Positions 7,832-13,251 of a stretch of DNA of 13,568 nt are shown one piece after another. The stretch's first letter is position 1; each line of letters opens with the position of its first letter. Source of the stretch: JAGNNV01 sp039932395 (GTDB lineage Bacteria; Acidobacteriota; Vicinamibacteria; Fen-336; JAGNNV01); assembly GCA_039932395.1 (NCBI GenBank), contig JBDTQB010000105.1:1-13568 (forward strand), in the 5' to 3' direction. A program made the translations under genes and the position numbers. Under the pieces are notes generated by a model. That model was given only the letters and a program-made list of their open reading frames with translations. It was not told the origin of the DNA and searched no databases.

Positions 7832-8171
7832 ACGGGTCGTCGTTGCTCAGGAGGAAGAGAAAGAACAATGAGCACGTCGCGGATCTTACTCACGCAGTCA
7901 CCAATAGCGCGCGTCAAGGTTCAAATCAAAAATGGGATCTGTACCAGATTGCCGTGCTCGTTCTGGACGCGCAAGGCTTCAGCCCCCAGACGACGAAGCT
8001 GGAGACAATGACTCAGGCTCGCAACAAGAAGTGTTTCATAGGTTGATCTGAAACCGGATATCCTCGGAAATCCACCCCAGCTTCACGCATCCCCGTCAGG
8101 TTCGACTATCGCGCGAGAGCGAGAAGGGTCCTGCGACCGCCGGCACAAGTCGGCTCAATCCTGGCGCGCCC
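7832..8171. other. 340-bp intergenic region upstream of the efflux operon
   Basis: This is the presumed control region of the minus-strand efflux operon and also holds the 3' end of the transcript from 8172-9191. I see no convincing -35/-10 pair. It contains a short dyad, ATCTG-TAC-CAGAT at 7937-7949, a candidate operator. On the minus strand a 54-codon frame without a start codon (8082-7921) reads like the end of a protein (LRRLGAEALRVQNEHGNL) and may be a remnant. No clear intrinsic terminator is visible after the gene ending at 8172. Confidence 0.4.
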
Positions 8172-9191
8172 TCAGGGGAATACGGTTCGCGCGGTGTTGG
8201 TTGTGGTGAGCGTCACCTGGCCGACGCTCGATGAAATCGTGATCCGCCCCGAGACATCGTTGAAGGTCCCGCCCCCGCCGCTGGGATTGCTGCAAACGAG
8301 GCCGATGGTCGCACGGAAGGTGGCTGGACTGCCCGCCGCGGCCACGCTATTGGGGGTGAAGGCGACGTTTGCGAAAGTGAATGCCTGGCCCACGAAGTTG
8401 TTTGTTCCGGAAACGGTTGTAATGGTGACAGTCGCCGAAACGCTTAAGACTGCTGCCGTGGAGCAAGTGTTGTTCAATCCGTCGAAGAGCACGATCTTCG
8501 GGTCCGGCAGGTTTGTGCCGCGTGGACAATTGAAGGAGGCAGTTTCGAAGCGCGCATTCGAGAACTGAAATGTCCCTTGAGGTCCAACCGCTGCGTTGCG
8601 GTCGTTACAATCGCCCTGGTTTTCGCTGGTGCCGTCCTTGTCGTCATCGACATCCAGCGGATCCTTCTTCAAGGCCAAGAACACTCCGGCCCCCGCTGCG
8701 GCCAGTCCGCCGCCGATCAGAAGCGCCTTGCTCCCGCCTCCCCCCTTCTTTCCCTGCGCTTTTTCGGCCGGCTGTACGTGCGGCGACGGCGCCACCTTGG
8801 CATTGGTGGGCCCGCCCCTTGCTTCCGCTTTTGCCTCGTCGAAGGCCTGAATGACCCTCGGTGCGAACTTCTTAGGGTCGAGGCTGAGTCCCTTGTTATT
8901 CGCCCATGCCTCACGCATCTCGGCCATGGCTCTTTCAAATTGGCTGAGCTCGATGTAAGCAATTCCCATATAAAGGTGGGCCAGGGACAGTTCCTCCTCA
9001 CGACCCTTGGCGCCGGTCAACTGGCGGATGGCGCCGTCAAGGGTGACCACGGCAGCGGCGACATTGCCAACATCAACCTGTCGAATGCCGAGGGCCAAGT
9101 CTGAATTCTGCGGACCCGACTGAGCGTTGAGAGGCGCGGGGAGCGCGAGTGCGATCGAAACGATAGCGACGACCAGCCTTCGATATCTCAT
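8172..9191 (-). CDS. Exported TPR protein with Gly/Ala hydrophobic segment and metal-binding motif
   Basis: This 339-residue protein has no recognised specific function. Residues 1-23 are a signal peptide ending PLNA-Q. Residues 30-122 are a helical TPR-like module (ALGIRQVDVGNVAAAVVTLD, LAHLYMGIAYIELSQFERAM) closing with DPKKFAPRVIQAFDEAK. A Pro/Lys/Gly-rich linker leads to a Gly/Ala hydrophobic stretch at 154-175 (KALLIGGGLAAAGAGVFLA). Residues 178-201 have the acidic pattern DVDDDKDG followed by GDCNDRNAAVGP, as in thrombospondin-3/MopE-type calcium or metal motifs. Residues 206-339 are a Thr/Ser/Val-rich beta domain with four Cys. The ATG at 9191 has a perfect GGAGGT site (9197-9202), 5 nt away. 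The TPR module matches the C-terminus of the FHA protein at 10632-11969, which suggests a shared partner. The gene is transcribed alone and divergently from the barrel/FHA operon. Confidence 0.87.
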   Translation of the reverse strand: MRYRRLVVAIVSIALALPAPLNAQSGPQNSDLALGIRQVDVGNVAAAVVTLDGAIRQLTGAKGREEELSLAHLYMGIAYIELSQFERAMAEMREAWANNKGLSLDPKKFAPRVIQAFDEAKAEARGGPTNAKVAPSPHVQPAEKAQGKKGGGGSKALLIGGGLAAAGAGVFLALKKDPLDVDDDKDGTSENQGDCNDRNAAVGPQGTFQFSNARFETASFNCPRGTNLPDPKIVLFDGLNNTCSTAAVLSVSATVTITTVSGTNNFVGQAFTFANVAFTPNSVAAAGSPATFRATIGLVCSNPSGGGGTFNDVSGRITISSSVGQVTLTTTNTARTVFP

Positions 9192-9496
9192 TTGCTACCT
9201 CCAGGAACCACGGGTTGTCTGGATTCTGTACGGAGGCGAACGTGGAGTCAAACGAGCTATCGCGTCGTCCAAAATGTAACCCTGAGGGGTGTAGTGCGAA
9301 GCCTGGCGTTGGGCCACTGCTCCCAGTCGCTCTTGCGCAATCGGGCGACGATGCGAGCCCGGAATCAGTCACGCCTGGGGGGTTGTATACAGGGTGAGAA
9401 CGGGTGTACCCTCGGCCTCACTTCCCCACATCACATCCAAAGGGCGCGCCGACCATGCGGACCCTAGAGGTCTAGTGCTTTCATTCAAGAGGGCTT
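9192..9496. other. Divergent intergenic region between the TPR gene and the barrel/FHA operon
   Basis: This 305-bp region must hold the promoters for both directions. The minus-strand promoter is visible at 9223-9251. For the plus strand I find no convincing -35/-10 pair. Two short dyads lie nearer the plus-strand gene: the palindrome TGTATACA at 9384-9391 and CTAGA-GG-TCTAG at 9464-9475, the latter 21 bp before the GTG. They are candidate operators or leader hairpins but are short enough to be chance. No RNA gene or complete reading frame of convincing composition is present. Confidence 0.4.
9223..9251 (-). promoter_or_regulatory. Sigma70-like promoter of the exported TPR gene
   Basis: On the minus strand the -35 element is TTGACT (9246-9251) and the -10 element is CAGAAT (9223-9228), with a 17-bp spacer. 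The start point would be near 9216, giving a leader of about 25 nt that carries the GGAGGT ribosome-binding site. Confidence 0.55.
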
Positions 9497-10621
9497 GTGA
9501 AACTTTCAACAACCACTTTAGGCGCATTCGCAACCGTGATCCTCTTTATTCCGAGGCTCGCAACCGCACAGTTTTACTGTGTCCAGCAAATTGGCGAGGT
9601 GCAGAGCGGATTGCAGGCTTTCGAACGAGACACCAGGTCGCTCGGGCCTGGCTTCTTGAAAAATGACAGCCTGCCAGGCCGGCTCGAAACATTCAAGGCG
9701 CGATTGGGAGGCTTGAGCGGCTCGGATCGATCCGGCGGAGTCAGTTCTCGCGACACGGAGGCAACGAAGGCAGCGCTCCTTGCATGGGACACGTCCTTGA
9801 CGGTATGGCGTGCGGGAATCACTGACTTCCACGCTTGTCTAAAGAGTTCCGACTGCTCGATGGGAGCGCTGCTCGACCGGGAAGGAACATCGAACCATGA
9901 GTTAGGAGCGTGGCTGCAATCAATCGGAGATCAAGGCCTTGCGGAAGGCACTGTGAAATCCGAAAAGGGCACGGAAGCGATTACGAACTTCCGTGCGAAG
10001 GCCGGCAGTCCCGCGAGCGGGCCCGTGTCCGTGGTCCTTTCATGCCTCACAGACGCGGCCGCACGTCCATCATCGACGCCAGTCGAGGCATCCCCGAAGC
10101 CTCGCGTCGAACCGCAAACTCCCCCTCCGGCTCCAGCCGCCACCGGTGCCGCGAAAGGTTTTTCGGTCGGGACTTTCGACATAGGGCCTACGGTTGGCTT
10201 CGGAGGTACGGGAGTCGGAGGTTCGGTGTCGATTGGCGGGCGGGTGGAGAAGGCGGTCAAGGGGCTCGATAGTGGTGTGCTCAGTATCGGCGGATTTGTT
10301 CAGCGTTGGTCCTACGATCCGTGCGGAGGTGTTCTCGCCAACTGCGGGGCCTCGACGACATTCTTCGGAGCGACGGCGAACTACCACTTCACGATTCATG
10401 ATCACCCGAGGTGGGACCCCTTCGTAGGACTCGGACTGGGCTACGCCAGAGCAGGGTTCGACGGCGGTGCGGTCTTCGGTCGGTTCACGGTCAGTAGCGG
10501 CGTCGCCTTCGTGGGGAACGCCGGCGTTCGCTACTTCCTGAGCGACAACATGGCGGCTTATGCCGATCTTGGTGCCGGGGCCGCGACCGTGAACCTCGGC
10601 CTCATGTTCAAGCTCAAATAG
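9497..10621 (+). CDS. Putative outer-membrane beta-barrel protein with helical N-terminal domain
   Basis: This is a 374-residue protein. The GTG start at 9497 follows an AAGAGGG site 4 nt upstream. Residues 1-24 are a signal peptide ending ATA-Q. Residues 25-185 are a mostly helical periplasmic domain of no recognised family with four Cys (28, 114, 120, 183) that could form disulphides. Residues 188-218 are a Pro-rich linker (PKPRVEPQTPPPAPAA). Residues 220-374 alternate Gly, aromatic and hydrophobic residues (GTFDIGPTVGFGG, GFVQRWSYDP, ATANYHFTI, PFVGLGLGYARAGF, GNAGVRYFLSD, GLMFKLK) in the manner of small OMP_b-brl/OmpA-type eight-stranded barrels. The chain ends in Lys instead of the usual terminal aromatic residue of a BAM signal. 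It heads a two-gene operon with the FHA protein, 10 bp downstream, and may be the outer-membrane partner of that protein. Confidence 0.8.
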   Translation: MKLSTTTLGAFATVILFIPRLATAQFYCVQQIGEVQSGLQAFERDTRSLGPGFLKNDSLPGRLETFKARLGGLSGSDRSGGVSSRDTEATKAALLAWDTSLTVWRAGITDFHACLKSSDCSMGALLDREGTSNHELGAWLQSIGDQGLAEGTVKSEKGTEAITNFRAKAGSPASGPVSVVLSCLTDAAARPSSTPVEASPKPRVEPQTPPPAPAATGAAKGFSVGTFDIGPTVGFGGTGVGGSVSIGGRVEKAVKGLDSGVLSIGGFVQRWSYDPCGGVLANCGASTTFFGATANYHFTIHDHPRWDPFVGLGLGYARAGFDGGAVFGRFTVSSGVAFVGNAGVRYFLSDNMAAYADLGAGAATVNLGLMFKLK

Positions 10622-10631
10622 CGGTCTTACA

Positions 10632-11969
10632 GTGAACACGCTATATCTCATTCCGGAGGCGGGGGGCGAGCCCATTGCCGTGGAGCACGATCGAGCCTTC
10701 ATTGGCCGCGATCCCGCCAGTGAGATCCATCTCCGTGACGCGTCGGTCTCGCGCCGGCACGCCGAGATTCAGAAGAACGACGATGAGTGGGTGATCGTCG
10801 ACTGTAATAGTGGAAACGGCGTTGTGGTCGACGGCATCCGCACCTCGCGCTGCGTCTTACTCCCGGGACAACGGCTTCAACTCGGCACCGTGCGTCTGCG
10901 CGTCGAGATCGACCGAGGCGACGATGGAGCGACCGTTATTCTTCGAAATAGCCCTTTGTCGGCAGGCAATTCGACGATGATCCTACGCGCGCCTTCCGTC
11001 GGCCAGAGCGCGGAGGCCAAGCCCGAGCGAACCAGTGTCCTCCTTATGGCTGCGGTATTAGGCGGCCTTCTCATCCTCTCCCTGCTGGTTGTCACGCTGC
11101 TCTATCAGAGCTTCCGATCGCCGGCCCCGACGCCGCTGCCCATTGCCGTCGCGCCTGCCATGGCGACTGCCACGCCGGCGAGAGTAGCGCCGGTTGCTGA
11201 AACGCCCAGGCTAGCCGCCCCGCCTGCACCCGCACCGCCGCGAGCCACGCTGCTGGTCTCGACGGACACCGATGTGGTCCTATTCATCGACGGTCGCCGC
11301 CGCGTCGCACTTCGACAAGGCGGATTGTGGCGGGCCAGCGTCTTGCCAGGTGAGCATGTGATTAGTTTCCGCGTCGCGGACGCGAGTCACGATCGTGTCG
11401 TCCGCGCCAACGCCAACGAGCAGGCGGTGGTCCGATTCGTCGGTCGGGTCACTGAGGTGTCGATTGCCCCACCGGTCGCGCCGTCCCCGGTAGGTCCGGG
11501 CCGCACCGCAGAGCTAATTAACCCACCGCCGACACCCTCGCCGGCAACCAACGCCCGTGTGACACCGTTTCCGGTTGCCACTCCCTTTCCAAGCCCTACG
11601 CCCTCTGCTTCACAAGCCGCGACACCTCGTCCGACCGCATTGCCGACCGCGATCGTTCCGCTCCAAAGGGCGGTTCCAAGGGCCATCGACGAGGGACTCT
11701 CGAGCGGAATCGCGGCCACCAACCGAGGTGATTTCTTTCGCGCGGTCATGGTCCTGAAGGACGTGGCCGGGCGCCTCGAGAGGGATCCTCGCGCTAAGAG
11801 GGATCTGGCCCTCACGCACGCGTATCTTGCCTGGGCCTACCACGGTCTCAATCGAAATGCCGAGGCCCAGGCCGCCGCGGATCGGGCGGTCCGAGTCGAC
11901 CCGGAGATCGCGGTCGGCGCCGACAGATTCCCGGCCGGGATTGTCGCACTTTTCAAGCGCGCACGGTGA
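10632..11969 (+). CDS. Membrane-spanning FHA protein with PEGA-like and TPR domains
   Basis: This 445-residue protein seems built to link cytoplasm and periplasm. Residues 5-92 are an FHA domain, which binds phosphothreonine peptides; the key residues are present (GRD 25-27, SRRH 40-43, NGV 62-64). A linker at 98-120 carries two similar motifs, ATVILR and STMILR. Residues 134-158 are a transmembrane helix. The following Pro/Ala-rich stretch leads to a PEGA-like beta domain at about 204-275 (ATLLVSTDTDVVLFIDGRRR, VLPGEHVISFRV). A Pro/Thr/Ser-rich spacer occupies 276-345. Residues 350-445 are a TPR-like module ending ADRFPAGIVALFKRAR. The topology should be FHA inside, PEGA and TPR in the periplasm. 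The start is GTG 10632 with only a weak ribosome-binding site, 10 bp after the barrel gene, so coupling is likely. Signalling by a Ser/Thr kinase is inferred; no kinase is in the window. Confidence 0.9.
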   Translation: MNTLYLIPEAGGEPIAVEHDRAFIGRDPASEIHLRDASVSRRHAEIQKNDDEWVIVDCNSGNGVVVDGIRTSRCVLLPGQRLQLGTVRLRVEIDRGDDGATVILRNSPLSAGNSTMILRAPSVGQSAEAKPERTSVLLMAAVLGGLLILSLLVVTLLYQSFRSPAPTPLPIAVAPAMATATPARVAPVAETPRLAAPPAPAPPRATLLVSTDTDVVLFIDGRRRVALRQGGLWRASVLPGEHVISFRVADASHDRVVRANANEQAVVRFVGRVTEVSIAPPVAPSPVGPGRTAELINPPPTPSPATNARVTPFPVATPFPSPTPSASQAATPRPTALPTAIVPLQRAVPRAIDEGLSSGIAATNRGDFFRAVMVLKDVAGRLERDPRAKRDLALTHAYLAWAYHGLNRNAEAQAAADRAVRVDPEIAVGADRFPAGIVALFKRAR

Positions 11970-12270
11970 TTCGAACTCCGGGAGCCTTTCTCAACCAGTA
12001 GCAATTGGAAATCGGAAGACGTGGACGAGCGGTGGTGAGACGAGCGCGGTCTGCCATCGCCTCTACCCGGGCAGCCTCGGCCCGGCCTCGCTCGCTTCGG
12101 TCCACGGGGGCCGGCCTGGGACCCGACCGGAGCGCGCGTTCCATGTGAACTGACTCTCGAAGCACTCGTAACACCGGCCTGGTCAAAGAGAATCAGTCGA
12201 CACCGGCGGAATCTTCAGCGTCTACACGGCACAGAGTGCCTGGACCAGTCGTCATAGGCCGTGCAGCTGG
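11970..12270. other. Convergent intergenic region with GC-rich structured segment
   Basis: This 301-bp gap lies between the convergent FHA and lipoprotein genes. It contains a GC-rich stretch with a strong hairpin: CGCTTCGGTC (12093-12102) pairs with GACCGGAGCG (12125-12134) through one T-G wobble, and three further outer pairs extend it to 12089-12138. A competing pairing joins GTGGACGAGCG (12021-12031) with CGCTC (12089-12093) and GTCCAC (12100-12105). Neither is followed by a T-tract, so neither is a standard intrinsic terminator. It could be a dispersed repeat, a structured RNA or an unconventional terminator. I see no credible protein frame. Confidence 0.45.
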
Positions 12271-12849
12271 TCAAAATGAGATGTTGAATGTGCCGTTCGT
12301 TACCACTTTGGCAGGTGTTCCGGCACCATTCGGGCTTGTGGCTCCCGTGGTGAATGAGAACGTCCCCGAGGCTCCCGATGCAGAACTCAGAGTTGTGAAT
12401 GTGATCGATCCGTTGCCTTCTCGCAGATTAGTGGCAGGCCACCACGACCACACCCAATTGATCGGCTGAGGTACGCCGTTCGCCACGGTCACATAAGCGA
12501 CAACTTGGTCGTTCAGGCCGGCGCCGTACGTTCCAGGCCTTGTCTCGCTGATCAATACAGAGACCATCGTATAAACGTCAGGGTTTCCCGTTCGCTCGGC
12601 CGTGGTCTTGTCATAGCCAATCACTTGGAAGCCGCCGAAAGGGGGGTACGAGCCACGAAGACACGCCGCTCGCCAGGGTAATCCATTGATCACGGCTGTC
12701 ATGGTGCCGGCGTTGTAGGGGGCGGGGCCACAGCTGGAACTCAAATTGGGAATCGTTGGCACCGTGGTAGGAGTTGCCCCAGTCCCGCCGCAACCGATGG
12801 TGCCAACAGTGACGAAGCTTAGAAGTATCAGAATGCGCAGAAGTGCCAT
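12271..12849 (-). CDS. Small lipoprotein, DUF6252-like
   Basis: This 192-residue protein starts with a lipoprotein signal (RILILLSFVTVGTIGC) whose lipobox Cys is residue 20, followed by a short Gly/Thr/Pro spacer. It is therefore probably anchored to a membrane by lipid. The mature part is one beta-rich domain: TMTAVINGLPWRA near 49-61 at its start, ISETRPGTYG near 100-109, then GSITFTTL and SGTFSFTT, closing with VVTNGTFNISF. The pattern of an NGxPWxA start, a GTFSF strand and a TNGTF ending matches my memory of DUF6252-type domains, whose function is unknown. The ATG at 12847-12849 has no ribosome-binding site, and the promoter lies directly in front of it, which points to a leaderless transcript. 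It stands alone, convergent with the FHA gene. Confidence 0.82.
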   Translation of the reverse strand: MALLRILILLSFVTVGTIGCGGTGATPTTVPTIPNLSSSCGPAPYNAGTMTAVINGLPWRAACLRGSYPPFGGFQVIGYDKTTAERTGNPDVYTMVSVLISETRPGTYGAGLNDQVVAYVTVANGVPQPINWVWSWWPATNLREGNGSITFTTLSSASGASGTFSFTTGATSPNGAGTPAKVVTNGTFNISF

Positions 12850-12859
12850 CGGTGAAGAG

Positions 12860-12888
12860 ATTCTATGGGTGCCGAAGAAGCACGTAAA
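12860..12888 (-). promoter_or_regulatory. Sigma70-like promoter giving a near-leaderless lipoprotein mRNA
   Basis: On the minus strand the -35 element TTTACG (12883-12888) and the -10 element TAGAAT (12860-12865) are separated by 17 bp. The expected start point, 6-8 nt past the -10, is about 12852-12854, only a few bases before the ATG at 12849. This agrees with the absence of a ribosome-binding site. Confidence 0.55.
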
Positions 12889-13100
12889 GCGGTTCCGACC
12901 TCAGCCTTCTGCCTTACATTTCTGCAAGCGCTCGGGCCAACGCTTCAACGGCCACATGCGCCGGTCGACGGCCCCGCCGCCCATGCGGTAGCAGAATGTC
13001 GTCAGCGCCCAAGTTATGGAGCGTACGTGAAAGCCAGATGCGAGAACTGCATCGCCTTCTGCGCGTCACATCTCGGAGCTTGGAATCGAGAACCATGACG
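12889..13100. other. Intergenic DNA between lipoprotein promoter and rpoC terminator
   Basis: Together with the flanking promoter and terminator this forms a gene-free stretch of about 400 bp (12850-13251). Several short frames are open on both strands, but none has a ribosome-binding site or a recognisable family. I see no tRNA or repeat in it. Confidence 0.4.
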
Positions 13101-13132
13101 GAAAACGGGCACTTGAATCAGTGCCCGTTTTC
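13101..13132 (-). terminator. Intrinsic terminator of the rpoC transcript
   Basis: GAAAACGGGCAC (13101-13112) and GTGCCCGTTTTC (13121-13132) are perfect reverse complements, and T13113 with A13120 adds one pair, leaving a 6-nt loop. In the minus-strand RNA the stem is GC-rich at its top and ends in UUUUC. It lies about 120 nt after the rpoC stop. The A-tract on the other arm means it could also stop plus-strand transcription. Confidence 0.85.
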
Positions 13133-13251
13133 ACGGTACGGCGATCAAGTCGCGATCTCAGACGGAGCGCTCGCGCTAGGCCCCGGCGCTTGCACCCATC
13201 CGGAGTCTCGGAGACGGGGTGTTCGCCGGGGTGACGGCGGGTGAGGGTGCG

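Noticed and set aside
7912..7917. TTGACG on the minus strand as a -35 element for the efflux operon
   Set aside because: No acceptable -10 hexamer occurs at 15-19 bp; the nearest candidate, TAAGAT, is 23 bp away.
7783..8046. An 87-codon plus-strand frame in the pump control region
   Set aside because: It overlaps the 5' end of the TolC gene antisense, has no ribosome-binding site and no recognisable domain.
8101..8171. Small inverted repeats (for example GGTC-CTGC-GACC) as a terminator for the gene ending at 8172
   Set aside because: The stems are only 4-5 bp and are not followed by a T-tract on the minus strand.
10070..10702. A 210-codon minus-strand frame under the barrel and FHA genes
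   Set aside because: It is antisense to two well-supported genes and its composition (Arg, Ser, Pro, Glu mixture without hydrophobic core) looks like a shadow.
11953..12186. A 77-codon minus-strand frame over the GC-rich structured segment
   Set aside because: It is extremely Arg/Ala-rich, lacks a ribosome-binding site, and is better explained as an accidental opening in a structured non-coding segment.
12914..13096. A 60-codon minus-strand frame with readable sequence (ADDILLPHGRRGRRPAHVA)
   Set aside because: It starts next to the terminator stem with no ribosome-binding site or promoter and matches no family I know.
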